Below are positions 1 through 8,678 of a DNA stretch of 64,000 nt, in pieces. The translations under genes were made by a program, and so were the position numbers. The notes under the pieces are model-generated. The model was not told where the DNA came from. It saw only the letters and a list, made by a program, of their open reading frames with translations, and did no database searches. Each line of letters begins with the position of its first letter. The first letter of the stretch is position 1. Source of the DNA: an uncultured Lachnospiraceae bacterium (GTDB lineage: Bacteria; Bacillota; Clostridia; Lachnospirales; Lachnospiraceae); NCBI GenBank assembly GCA_905235745.1, contig CAJOMN010000009.1:1-64000 (forward strand), in the 5' to 3' direction.

Positions 1-429
1 TTTTTGACACTTTTTGACACAGTTTGGGACGTAGCATATACCAACAAATATAAAATAGTTGACGACCGTCAAGTATTTATAGATATTCATGATCTCATAA
101 GTGGCAGGGACAATTTTAGGAATGTACTTGCAAGCGATGAAGTGTATAATTCAGTTAAGGTGTCTCCGGGCGGAAACGGAATAGAATGGGATGAGGATCG
201 GAGTATTCCGGCGGAGATTCTGTATAAAAAAGGAACCACATCTTTGATCAGTTATGAAGATATCATCGGCTTTGCTGAAAGAAGACTTGTTGATACATCT
301 GAAATAGCGGAAACATTCGGCGTATCAAGGCAGTATATTGATCAGCTTGTCAGACAAAAGAGACTTCATCCGGTTAATTATGGAACCGGTATCCGGTTTT
401 TTGCCAGGGCTGAGACAGAGATAGGATAG
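1..429 (+). CDS. DUF2442-HTH protein, 5'-truncated
   Basis: The reading frame is open from the first base of the window, so the true start probably lies upstream; a TTG at position 4 is the only start-like codon at the edge. The N-terminal ~75 residues have the look of the DUF2442 family (a short beta-rich domain with hydrophobic strands and a W-x-E/D turn). Residues ~80-130 form a helix-turn-helix (around EIAETFGVSRQYIDQLV), as in DNA-invertase or MerR-like readers. DUF2442 proteins often sit beside small toxin-like DUF4160 proteins, but the upstream gene is not visible. A DNA-binding regulatory or antitoxin role is inference. The stop is followed 13 nt later by an SGNH hydrolase with its own strong ribosome binding site. 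Confidence 0.6.
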   Translation, partial: FLTLFDTVWDVAYTNKYKIVDDRQVFIDIHDLISGRDNFRNVLASDEVYNSVKVSPGGNGIEWDEDRSIPAEILYKKGTTSLISYEDIIGFAERRLVDTSEIAETFGVSRQYIDQLVRQKRLHPVNYGTGIRFFARAETEIG

Positions 430-442
430 GAGGAAAAGAATT

Positions 443-1126
443 ATGATTTTTGAGGACATGGACAGGATTGTATTTGCAGGAGATTCCGTTACGGATATGG
501 GCAGCCCCACACCCGTTTCGGAAGGACCGTGGGACAATAACCTTGGAGACGGTTATGTAAGACAGGTATACGCATTGCTTGGCGCATGCTATCCCGAGAT
601 AAGGTTAAGGATAACGAACTCCGGCGTGAGTGGAAATACAAGCCGGGATCTTCTGGAGCGTTTTGACAGAGACGTTCTTTCATTAAACGCCAACTGGGTA
701 AGCATAATGATCGGCATCAATGATGTGTGGAGGTTTTATGATACGCCGGGCATGGCGGATATCCAGGTAAGTGAAGAGGAATACGGCAATAATCTTACAA
801 AGATGATCACTGATCTGAAGAAGCAGCCGCAGTTAAAGGGTATATTTGTGATGTCGCCGGTATTCATGGACATTAACCTTGAAGACATCATGCGCAGGAA
901 ACATGAGTCATACAGACAGGTCTGCGAAAAGGTGGCGAAGGAAAATGATACGATATATATCGATGTACAGAGTGAAATAAACGAGTATCTGAAGACGCGC
1001 CCGGCCACTTTTATTGCACCGGACAGAGTACACCCCAATCCGGTCGGCAATGTTCTGATCGCAAGGGCATTCCTTGATGCTGCGGGTTTTGATTATGAGC
1101 ACAGGTGCAGGGAAATCAATGGTTAA
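443..1126 (+). CDS. SGNH/GDSL-family hydrolase (esterase/lipase type)
   Basis: A 227-residue cytoplasmic SGNH hydrolase. Block I GDSV places the nucleophile at Ser15; block II Gly lies in NSGVSGN (59-65); block III GIND supplies Asn93; block V D-x-x-H supplies Asp194 and His197. All four catalytic blocks are therefore intact and the length is normal for single-domain family members. There is no signal peptide, so it acts inside the cell, plausibly removing acyl or acetyl groups from a carbohydrate or small ester; the substrate cannot be read from sequence. The start is set by an aggagga-type ribosome binding site at about 428-434. Its 3' end overlaps the start of the downstream azlC by 8 nt, indicating co-transcription. 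Confidence 0.85.
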   Translation: MIFEDMDRIVFAGDSVTDMGSPTPVSEGPWDNNLGDGYVRQVYALLGACYPEIRLRITNSGVSGNTSRDLLERFDRDVLSLNANWVSIMIGINDVWRFYDTPGMADIQVSEEEYGNNLTKMITDLKKQPQLKGIFVMSPVFMDINLEDIMRRKHESYRQVCEKVAKENDTIYIDVQSEINEYLKTRPATFIAPDRVHPNPVGNVLIARAFLDAAGFDYEHRCREING

Positions 1127-1808
1127 TACTCATACGATAAGGCAAGCATTTCATAAGTCGATCCCTGTAATGGCAGGGTATATGGTATTAGGCGCCGGTT
1201 TTGGCATCCTTATGAGAAATTCCGGTTACGGGGTGCTCTGGGCGTTCTCCATGAGCCTGTTTATCTATGCCGGATCCTTGCAATACGTGGGAATAGGACT
1301 TCTGGCCGGCGGAGCGTCCATACTGACCACAGCCTTTACAACGTTTATGGTGAATGCACGGCATTTATTCTACAGCATTTCCATGATAGATACATACAAG
1401 GATGCAGGCAAATGCAAGCCTTATATGATCTTCGGGCTTACCGACGAGACATATTCACTGCTGTGTGACGGGACTGTCCCGGAAGGGGTTGAGCCTGATC
1501 TGTACAGATTGTTTGTGACCCTTTTTGATCAGTGTTATTGGGTTACGGGCACTGTCATCGGGAGTCTGCTCGGAGCAGTGCTGCCGTTTTCCACAGCAGG
1601 AATCGAATTCTCGATGACTGCGCTGTTTGTGGCGTCGTTTACGGAACAGTGGATCACGACGAACGATCATATCCCGGCTCTGACCGGGCTGATCTCCACG
1701 CTTCTGTGCCTTGTCGTGTTCGGACGGGATAACTTCCTGATCCCCGCGATGCTTCTGATCACACTGGTGCTGACGTTAGTGCGGAGCCGGGAGGAGCGTA
1801 TCATATGA
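1119..1808 (+). CDS. azlC: AzlC family branched-chain amino acid exporter, large subunit
   Basis: Multi-span membrane protein of 229 residues from the chosen ATG. It begins with a short basic segment and the typical FHKSIPVMAGYMVLGAGFG first helix of AzlC, followed by several further hydrophobic segments. AzlC and AzlD together form an exporter for branched-chain amino acids and some analogues. The frame is open further upstream (to 1074), but the ATG at 1119 has a gcaggga ribosome binding site and matches where family members usually begin. The stop overlaps the start of azlD in an ATGA, so the two subunits are translationally coupled. Confidence 0.88.
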   Translation: MVNTHTIRQAFHKSIPVMAGYMVLGAGFGILMRNSGYGVLWAFSMSLFIYAGSLQYVGIGLLAGGASILTTAFTTFMVNARHLFYSISMIDTYKDAGKCKPYMIFGLTDETYSLLCDGTVPEGVEPDLYRLFVTLFDQCYWVTGTVIGSLLGAVLPFSTAGIEFSMTALFVASFTEQWITTNDHIPALTGLISTLLCLVVFGRDNFLIPAMLLITLVLTLVRSREERII

Positions 1809-2116
1809 CTTCTGCCATAATGATTGCGGTCATGTCGATCGTTACTATATTGATACGGTTCCTGCCGTTTATCATATTCAAGAAGAATACGCCCCGATAC
1901 ATATCGTATCTTGGAACGGTACTTCCTCCGGCGATCATTGGAATGCTTGTGATCTATTGCCTGAAAGATGTCAGCCCTTTTGTTCATCCGTTCGGCATTC
2001 CGGAGGTGATAGCGGTCGCGTGTGTTATAGGCGCACAGGTGTGGAAGCGTAATTCGCTGCTCAGCATTTTGACGGGAACCGCAATATATATGGTACTTGT
2101 ACGGATAATAGCGTGA
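1805..2116 (+). CDS. azlD: AzlD family branched-chain amino acid exporter, small subunit
   Basis: A 103-residue, very hydrophobic protein with about four membrane helices, the usual size of AzlD. It begins within the stop of azlC (ATGA), the classic azlCD arrangement. A PRYISYLGTVLPPAIIGML stretch in the middle resembles the conserved family core. It is expected to be the small partner of the AzlC permease in the cytoplasmic membrane. There is no nearby Lrp/AsnC-type regulator, so regulation is not visible. Confidence 0.88.
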   Translation: MTSAIMIAVMSIVTILIRFLPFIIFKKNTPRYISYLGTVLPPAIIGMLVIYCLKDVSPFVHPFGIPEVIAVACVIGAQVWKRNSLLSILTGTAIYMVLVRIIA

Positions 2117-2176
2117 CAATGGGAATAGCGGACGACAATAATATGTTGTTTTTGAATTATCGAAAGGAGAACTACA

Positions 2177-2722
2177 ATGAAGACAGTTTATGATTTTACG
2201 GTAAAGGACAGACAGGGCATGGATGTAAGCCTGTCGGAGTATCAGGGCAAAGTCCTGCTGATCGTCAATACGGCCACAGGATGCGGATTTACCCCGCATT
2301 ATGAGCCTTTGGAAGAAATGTACAAAGATATGAAAGATCAGGGGTTTGAGATACTGGACTTCCCGTGCAACCAGTTTGCGAATCAGGCTCCGGGCGACGA
2401 TGACGAGATCCACGAATTCTGTACGCTCAAGTACGGAACCGATTTCCCGCAGTTTAAGAAGATCGATGTGAACGGCGAAACTGCGGATCCGCTGTTTGCG
2501 TGGCTGGCTACGGAAAAACCCTTCGAAGGTTTCGGCAAGGGCGTTAAGCTTGCAGCATTGAAGAAGTTTTCCGAAATGAATAACAAGAAGTATGGAGAGA
2601 AAGCTTATATCAAATGGAATTTCACGAAATTCCTGATCGACCGGGAAGGAAAGGTCATTGCCAGATTCGAGCCTTCCGTGGATATGAAAGAGGTCAGGGA
2701 TGCGGTAGCTGCCGCACTGTAA
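2177..2722 (+). CDS. Glutathione peroxidase-like thiol peroxidase
   Basis: A 181-residue member of the glutathione peroxidase family. The peroxidatic cysteine is Cys36 in the TGCGFTP motif (cysteine rather than selenocysteine), the FPCNQF motif is at 62-67, and the KWNFTKFL motif carrying the catalytic Trp-Asn is near 148-155. Cys82 in FCTLKYG could act as a resolving cysteine. Bacterial Cys-type members usually use thioredoxin rather than glutathione, so a role in detoxifying hydrogen peroxide and lipid peroxides in this anaerobe is likely. The start has a gaaaggag ribosome binding site at 2161-2168. It has its own short upstream gap and probably its own promoter. Confidence 0.9.
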   Translation: MKTVYDFTVKDRQGMDVSLSEYQGKVLLIVNTATGCGFTPHYEPLEEMYKDMKDQGFEILDFPCNQFANQAPGDDDEIHEFCTLKYGTDFPQFKKIDVNGETADPLFAWLATEKPFEGFGKGVKLAALKKFSEMNNKKYGEKAYIKWNFTKFLIDREGKVIARFEPSVDMKEVRDAVAAAL

Positions 2723-2751
2723 AATGCGCCGGTTCCGCATTGCATTCGCAA

Positions 2752-2780
2752 TTTACATTTAACATCGGAAATGTTATACT
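2752..2780 (+). promoter_or_regulatory. Sigma-A-type promoter for the rhomboid-like gene
   Basis: TTTACA at 2752-2757, a 17-nt spacer, and TATACT at 2775-2780 preceded by TGT (extended -10). It lies in the 88-nt gap after the peroxidase gene, 30 nt before the likely start at 2811. Confidence 0.6.
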
Positions 2781-2810
2781 ACGGTGGATTATGTGAAGGT
2801 GGAACACGCT

Positions 2811-3683
2811 ATGAATGATCTGCTCAACAAAATGGAGAGAAAGTTCGGAAAGTACGCGATAACGAACCTGTCTCTTTATATAATAATTGCTTATATTATC
2901 GGATATGTTCTTGTATTCACCGGATCGGTGGAATTCATCAGCCTCAATCCCTATTATATCGCCCGGGGACAGGTGTGGAGGATAATAACCTGGATACTTG
3001 TACCGCCGAGCCGCTTTGATATATTCACGATCATAATGCTCTATTTCTATTACCAGATAGGAACTGTTCTGGAGAGAACGTGGGGCGCTTTCCGTTATAA
3101 TGTATATATTTTCTCGGGGATCGTGTTCACGGTTCTCGGTGCCGTGATATTGTATCTGATAAGCACTGCGAACGGACTGGACGGTGCATCGGCGGGATAT
3201 CTTGTAAGCACGGGATTTTCAACCTACTATATCAACCTGTCGATATTTCTGGCGTTTGCGGCGACCTATCCGGATATGCAGGTGCTGCTGTTCTTCGTAA
3301 TTCCGGTCAAGATGAAATGGATGGCATATATCGATGCAGTGATACTGGCATATCAGTTCGTAACGAGCGGGACCGCGGGACGTATTGCCATTATTATGAG
3401 TCTGCTCAATTTCATTGTATTTTTCCTTTCAACACGGAACTACAAACGTGTATCTCCGAAGGAAATGTACCGCAGGAAAGCATACAGGGATGCAACATCA
3501 CAGACGCAGACGAAGCCCCGCTTTGCGTCATCCGGCAGAGCCACGATCACGAAACATAAATGCGCAATTTGCGGAAGGACCGAAAAGGACGGCGACAACC
3601 TTGAGTTCCGCTTCTGTTCGAAATGCAACGGAAACTATGAATACTGCAACGAACACCTTTTCACACATAAACATATAATGTAG
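2811..3683 (+). CDS. Rhomboid-like membrane protein with C-terminal zinc ribbon
   Basis: About 290 residues from the ATG at 2811, which has aaggtgg 8 nt upstream (an in-frame GTG at 2784 is less well placed and sits on the promoter start region). The body has about six membrane helices. It keeps rhomboid-like landmarks: WRIITW, and G-x-x-x-E-x-x-x-G (IGTVLERTWG). It has GASAG where the catalytic GxSG would be, but no His is visible in the last helices, so it is probably a proteolytically dead rhomboid relative. The cytosolic tail carries C-x2-C, C-x2-C and a Cys/His-rich end (HKCAICG, FCSKCNG, NEHLFTHKH), a treble-clef-like zinc ribbon. Function unknown; membrane quality control or adaptor roles are guesses. 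Confidence 0.7.
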   Translation: MNDLLNKMERKFGKYAITNLSLYIIIAYIIGYVLVFTGSVEFISLNPYYIARGQVWRIITWILVPPSRFDIFTIIMLYFYYQIGTVLERTWGAFRYNVYIFSGIVFTVLGAVILYLISTANGLDGASAGYLVSTGFSTYYINLSIFLAFAATYPDMQVLLFFVIPVKMKWMAYIDAVILAYQFVTSGTAGRIAIIMSLLNFIVFFLSTRNYKRVSPKEMYRRKAYRDATSQTQTKPRFASSGRATITKHKCAICGRTEKDGDNLEFRFCSKCNGNYEYCNEHLFTHKHIM

Positions 3684-3711
3684 ATAGGGGGGCCCGCTTA
3701 CGGAGAGAACC

Positions 3712-6642
3712 ATGGATACACACAATATTACAGCCTACGAGCTTATATCCACCGAAGATCTCAAGGACATCAATTCCAAGGGATATCTTCTCAGACACAA
3801 AAAGACGGGAGCACGTGTAGTCTGCATAGAAAACGACGACGATAACAAGGTCTTCTATGTCGGATTCCGCACGCCGCCCGAAGATTCCACCGGGGTGCCC
3901 CATATAATAGAGCACTCGGTATTGTGCGGCTCCCGCAAATATCCTGCCAAGGACCCGTTTGTCGAGCTTGCCAAGGGCTCGCTCAACACGTTCCTTAATG
4001 CAATGACATATCCCGACAAGACGGTGTATCCGGTTGCAAGCTGCAATGATCAGGATTTCCGTAACCTCTGCGATGTATATCTTGACGCGGTATTTCATCC
4101 GAACATCTACAGCAGGGAAGAGATCTTCAAGCAGGAGGGATGGCACTATGAGCTTGATGATGCGGACGGTGACATCACGATAAACGGGGTCGTATATTCG
4201 GAAATGAAGGGCGCGTTCTCGTCTCCGGACGATATGCTGTCGCGTGCGATATTGGATTCGCTCTTTCCCGATACATGCTACGGAGTTGAATCGGGCGGCG
4301 ATCCTGATGTGATACCGACGCTTACATATGAGCAGTTCCTTGATTTTCACAGAAGATACTATCATCCGTCAAACAGCTATATATATCTGTACGGCAATGT
4401 TGATTTCGCAGAAAGGCTTGATTACATCGACAGGGAATACCTGTCGGAATACGAACGCCTTGATATTGATTCCTCGCCAAAGCTCCAGAGCGCGTTCATA
4501 TCGGTCAATGATGTGACCCGCGAGTATCCGGTAACGAATGACGAAGGCGACAGGGGCAATACATATATGTCGTACAATGCCGTTCTGTCGACCAGTCTCG
4601 ACGAGAAGCTTTACATCGCTTTTCAGATACTGGATTATGTGCTCATTTCATCGCCGGGTGCGGTGCTCAAACAGGCGCTCCTTGATTCGGGAATATGCAA
4701 GGACGTACAGTCGGAATTCGAAAACGGTGTCTATCAGCCGTATTACTCGGTCATCATCAAGAATTCCGATATAGAGAACAAAGAGAAGTTCATAAAGACA
4801 GTAAGAGACGTCCTTGAGGATGTGGTGCAGAACGGATTTGACAGGAAAGCGCTTGAGGCCGGACTCAACATCAACGAGTTCCAGTTCCGGGAGGCCGATT
4901 ACGGTCACTATCCGAAGGGCCTGATGTACGGACTGACGGCTCTTGATTCGTGGCTGTACGATGATCCGGCACCTTTCATCCACATAAAGGCGCTCGATAC
5001 TTTCGCGTATTTAAGGCAGCAGATCGGGACAGATTATTATGAGAACCTTGTACGGAAATATCTGCTCGATAATACCCATATTTCATATGTGAGCCTCGTC
5101 CCGGTAAAAGGTCTTACCGGCAGGAAGGATCAGGAGCTCGCGGAACGAATGCGCGATCTTAGGGAGAGCATGAGTGAAGATATGATCATGGAGCTGTGCG
5201 AGAGTACAAAGGCTCTTCATGCATATCAGGAGGAAGAGGACACGGAGGAGGTGCTCAAATGCATCCCGCTCCTTGAGATATCGGACATCAGGAAAGAGGC
5301 CGAGGGCTTTGTCAACGATAAGAGCGTCATAGACGGCTGCGACGTTTTGTATCATGAACTGTTCACAAACGGGATAGGTTATCTGAACATTGCCTTTGAT
5401 CTTGATAAGGTTCCGGATGACCTCATATACTATGTCGGAATATTAAAAGCCGTTCTCGGTATGGTCAATACAGCCAATCATACATATGCGGATCTGGCAA
5501 ACGACATATACCTTAATACCGGCGGCATCGCTCCCGGAACAGGCATCTATACGAATGTGAACGATCCTGCCCGGTATCTGGCACTCTTCGAGATAAAGGC
5601 AAGGATATTCTACGACAAGCTTCCGTTTGCTTTTGATACCATCGAAGAGATCATATACACTTCCGATTTTACCGACAGGAAGCGGATGTACGATCTGATC
5701 TGTATGTTAAAATCACGCATATCCGCGTCCATGATGAGCAGCGGACACATGTTTGCGCTGCACAGGGCTCTTTCGGGAATAACGGCGCAGGATATGCTCG
5801 CCGAGAAGATCGGCGGGATAGAGTTCTACCGGTTCGTCGAGGAACTGGAGCATGATTTTGACGGAAGATTCGATGAATTCGCTGATAACCTGAAGAAAAC
5901 ATCCGCGCTGATATTCACAAGGGAAAACATCAGGCTGATCGACTATACTGCCGAAGGCAGCGAGCGGAAACATTTCGCGGACAGGGTCTCGGGCTTTGTC
6001 GGAAACGCTCCGGATACAAGGAACACGGCCGTGCCCGTATCATTTACGAAGAAGAAGGTAAGCGAAGGATTCAGGACAAGCGCGAAGGTCCAGTATGTTG
6101 CAAAGGCCGGAACATATCTTGACAAGGATCTTCCGTATACAGGAGCCCTCAAGGTATTAAAAGTAATAATGGGTTATGACTATCTCTGGAACCAGGTCAG
6201 GGTAGTGGGCGGAGCCTACGGATGTTTCTCGGCATTTACGAAGGGCGGTAAGGTTGCGTTTTCGTCATACAGGGATCCGAATCTTTCAAGGACGCTCGAG
6301 GTATACGATAATGCCGTGCAGTACATTGATGAATTTGACGCCGGGGAGCGTGACATGACCAAATACATAATCGGAACCGTATCCGATCTTGATTTTCCTT
6401 TAACGCCTTCGGCAAAGGGGGCCCGCAGCCGTGAGGCAATTCTTACCGGCGACTGCATAGAAAACGTTCAGAGGGAAAGGGACGAGATACTCGGATGCAC
6501 AAGCGCCGATATCAGAGGGCTTCGCAAATATATCGAGAAGGCACGCGCGGACGAATGCATATGCGTTCTTGGCGCGGAAGAAGAGATAGAGAAGGAAAAG
6601 AGTCGCTTTACCGTGACGCAGCCGCTGTTTCGGGCGGACTGA
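3712..6642 (+). CDS. M16C metallopeptidase (PreP/Cym1-like)
   Basis: A 976-residue peptidase of the M16C family (presequence protease type), which degrades short unstructured peptides inside a clam-shell chamber. The inverted zinc motif H-x-x-E-H is HIIEH at 64-68, followed by the conserved block KGSLNTFLNAMTYPDKTVYP that includes substrate-pocket residues. The length matches the ~970-residue family norm, with two homologous halves in one chain. There is no signal peptide, so it is cytoplasmic. The ATG has a ggagag ribosome binding site about 8 nt upstream. It follows the rhomboid-like gene by 28 nt and precedes a lipoprotein gene by 24 nt, consistent with one transcript. Confidence 0.92.
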   Translation: MDTHNITAYELISTEDLKDINSKGYLLRHKKTGARVVCIENDDDNKVFYVGFRTPPEDSTGVPHIIEHSVLCGSRKYPAKDPFVELAKGSLNTFLNAMTYPDKTVYPVASCNDQDFRNLCDVYLDAVFHPNIYSREEIFKQEGWHYELDDADGDITINGVVYSEMKGAFSSPDDMLSRAILDSLFPDTCYGVESGGDPDVIPTLTYEQFLDFHRRYYHPSNSYIYLYGNVDFAERLDYIDREYLSEYERLDIDSSPKLQSAFISVNDVTREYPVTNDEGDRGNTYMSYNAVLSTSLDEKLYIAFQILDYVLISSPGAVLKQALLDSGICKDVQSEFENGVYQPYYSVIIKNSDIENKEKFIKTVRDVLEDVVQNGFDRKALEAGLNINEFQFREADYGHYPKGLMYGLTALDSWLYDDPAPFIHIKALDTFAYLRQQIGTDYYENLVRKYLLDNTHISYVSLVPVKGLTGRKDQELAERMRDLRESMSEDMIMELCESTKALHAYQEEEDTEEVLKCIPLLEISDIRKEAEGFVNDKSVIDGCDVLYHELFTNGIGYLNIAFDLDKVPDDLIYYVGILKAVLGMVNTANHTYADLANDIYLNTGGIAPGTGIYTNVNDPARYLALFEIKARIFYDKLPFAFDTIEEIIYTSDFTDRKRMYDLICMLKSRISASMMSSGHMFALHRALSGITAQDMLAEKIGGIEFYRFVEELEHDFDGRFDEFADNLKKTSALIFTRENIRLIDYTAEGSERKHFADRVSGFVGNAPDTRNTAVPVSFTKKKVSEGFRTSAKVQYVAKAGTYLDKDLPYTGALKVLKVIMGYDYLWNQVRVVGGAYGCFSAFTKGGKVAFSSYRDPNLSRTLEVYDNAVQYIDEFDAGERDMTKYIIGTVSDLDFPLTPSAKGARSREAILTGDCIENVQRERDEILGCTSADIRGLRKYIEKARADECICVLGAEEEIEKEKSRFTVTQPLFRAD

Positions 6643-6666
6643 TCCGGGAGAACAGGGAGGAGATCA

Positions 6667-7767
6667 ATGATAAACAAACAAGTGTTATTTATTACCGGTA
6701 CTATCGTGACCGCAGCAGTTCTTGCCGGGTGCGGCAGAGGATCGTCTTCAGACGGTTCATCTGCCAGGGCATACCCCGAAGAATCTGTCGCGATGGCATA
6801 TGATTACGCCGATGAGGGTGCATATGATTACGCCGGGGAAGAGGTATATGATGGCGATCTGTATGATTATGACGCTGCCGCTGCCATGCCGGAAGCGAAA
6901 ACCACGGATTCTGCATCGGGATCGAACGGTGTAAGTGACCCGGAGCTGACGACCGGATCCTCACGAAAGCTTATCAGGACTGTCAATCTGTCAGCCGAAA
7001 CGAGGGAATTTGATAAGTTCATAGCTAATATTACATCGAAGATAGATAGTCTCGGCGGATATGTCGAAAGCTCGGATATAAACGGCAATTCCTATGATAC
7101 CTATTCGACAAGGAGCGCATATATTGTTGCGAGGATTCCCGAGAACAAGCTTGATGGTTTTGTAACGGGCGTGGAGGAAGCCTCCAACATTACCAACAAG
7201 AATGAGAGGGCTGAGGATGTGACTCTTCAGTATGCCGATGTGGAAGCCCACAGGGATTCGCTCAAGATCGAGCAGGCAAGGCTCAATGAGCTTCTTGAGC
7301 AGGCAGACACTCTCGAGAACATCATCGAACTTGAAAACCGTCTGGCGGAAGTACGTTACGAGATTGAAAGCTATGAATCAAGGCTCCGTCTGATGAGCAA
7401 CCAGGTACAGTTTTCAACGGTCAATCTCGATGTATACGAGGTCAAAGAGTATACTCCCGAACCCGTGGTGGAACTGTCATTCGGACAACGTCTGTACGCA
7501 GAGTTCACGGATAGCTGCAAGACTGCATGGGAAACCATTCAGGACTTTGTGATCGGATTTATCGCTTTTATCCCGTTACTGCTCGTGATCCTTGTGATCC
7601 TCTTTGTGATATTCATAATAGTGTTTGCTATCGTTAAGGCGATAATTGCGATCGTAAGATCCTCCAGACGAAAGAAGGCTGCAAAAAAAGCCGCAGCACC
7701 TGTTCCAACCACACAGCCCGTCAAGGCTGCTCCTGCGGCAGAGGATGAGGGCAAGGCAGACCGGTAA
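6667..7767 (+). CDS. DUF4349 domain lipoprotein
   Basis: A 366-residue lipoprotein. The signal peptide ends in a lipobox LAGC with Cys22. An acidic Tyr/Asp-rich linker (to ~95) leads into the DUF4349 domain, which begins near RKLIRTVNLSAETREFD and contains a long coiled coil (HRDSLKIEQARLNELL onward, ~195-245). A membrane helix at about 295-325 is followed by a basic, Ala/Lys-rich cytosolic tail. The protein is thus tethered at both ends of its outer domain. DUF4349 proteins are common in Firmicutes envelopes; their biochemical role is unknown. The start has aggaggag 6-8 nt upstream, and the stop overlaps the era start by one base (TAATG). Confidence 0.85.
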   Translation: MINKQVLFITGTIVTAAVLAGCGRGSSSDGSSARAYPEESVAMAYDYADEGAYDYAGEEVYDGDLYDYDAAAAMPEAKTTDSASGSNGVSDPELTTGSSRKLIRTVNLSAETREFDKFIANITSKIDSLGGYVESSDINGNSYDTYSTRSAYIVARIPENKLDGFVTGVEEASNITNKNERAEDVTLQYADVEAHRDSLKIEQARLNELLEQADTLENIIELENRLAEVRYEIESYESRLRLMSNQVQFSTVNLDVYEVKEYTPEPVVELSFGQRLYAEFTDSCKTAWETIQDFVIGFIAFIPLLLVILVILFVIFIIVFAIVKAIIAIVRSSRRKKAAKKAAAPVPTTQPVKAAPAAEDEGKADR

Positions 7768-8678
7768 TGGAACAGGATGTCACCAGGGCAGGATTTGCTG
7801 CTGTTATCGGGCGTCCGAATGTCGGCAAATCCACGCTTACGAACCGTATAATCGGACAGAAGATAGCTATCACGTCGGATAAGCCGCAGACTACGAGAAA
7901 CCGCATCCAGACCGTGTATACATGTGACCGGGGACAGATAGTGTTTCTGGATACGCCGGGCATCCACAAGGCAAAGAACCGGCTCGGTGAGTATATGGTG
8001 ACGGTCGCAAAGCGGACGATATCGGAAGTTGATGTCGTGCTCCACCTTGTTGAAGCTGACGAATATATAGGAGCTTCAGACAGGGCTGTTGCCTCACAGT
8101 TATCTAAGCTTCAGGTTCCGGTTATTCTTGTCATCAACAAGATAGATAAGAAAAAGCGCGACGAGCTGTATGCGATAACGGATGCGTACAGCCGGCTGTG
8201 TGATTATGATGAAGTGGTTCCGGTAAGCGCACTGACCGGTGATAATGTTGATGTACTGATAGATCAGATATTCCGATATATCCCCGAGGGTGTGCCGTTT
8301 TATGACGAAGATACGGTAACCGACCAGCCGGTACGCCAGATCGTTGCCGAGCTTGTACGGGAGAAGGCTCTTCGCTGCCTCAATGACGAGGTTCCGCACG
8401 GGATCGCGGTTACGGTCGAATCGATGGACTATTCGGGTAAGATAGTTGATATCGAAGCGACAATATTCTGCGAGAAGGAATCGCATAAGCGGATCATCAT
8501 CGGGAAAGGCGGAGCCATGATCCGGAAGATCGGGAGCGCCGCAAGATATGAGATTGAAGAGCTTCTTGAGCAGAAGGTCAACCTCAGATTATGGGTCAAG
8601 GTCAGAAAAGACTGGCGGGATTCGGATATTATGCTGAAGAATTTCGGATATAATGGGAAAGAATCGGGAAATGGCTGA
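7767..8678 (+). CDS. era: GTPase Era
   Basis: A 303-residue Era GTPase, essential for 16S rRNA 3'-end maturation and 30S assembly. The P-loop is GRPNVGKS (15-22), G3 is DTPGIHKA, G4 is NKID, and the C-terminal KH domain contains IIIGKGGAMIRKIG. Length and domain order are normal. The start codon is shared with the preceding stop (TAATG), and the 3' end overlaps recO; the era-recO pair is a common Clostridia arrangement. Confidence 0.97.
   Translation: MEQDVTRAGFAAVIGRPNVGKSTLTNRIIGQKIAITSDKPQTTRNRIQTVYTCDRGQIVFLDTPGIHKAKNRLGEYMVTVAKRTISEVDVVLHLVEADEYIGASDRAVASQLSKLQVPVILVINKIDKKKRDELYAITDAYSRLCDYDEVVPVSALTGDNVDVLIDQIFRYIPEGVPFYDEDTVTDQPVRQIVAELVREKALRCLNDEVPHGIAVTVESMDYSGKIVDIEATIFCEKESHKRIIIGKGGAMIRKIGSAARYEIEELLEQKVNLRLWVKVRKDWRDSDIMLKNFGYNGKESGNG

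Noticed and set aside
14-42. Promoter-like TTGACA, 17-nt spacer, TATACC
   Set aside because: Falls inside the coding frame of the first gene, and no later start codon would leave the DUF2442 domain intact; the tandem 10-nt duplication creates the TTGACA.
1667-2740. 357-codon open frame on the minus strand
   Set aside because: Lies antisense across azlC, azlD and the peroxidase gene, all of which have clear family motifs and ribosome binding sites.
2723-2741. Small hairpin AATGCG/CGCATT after the peroxidase gene as a terminator
   Set aside because: Only 6 bp with no T-run following.
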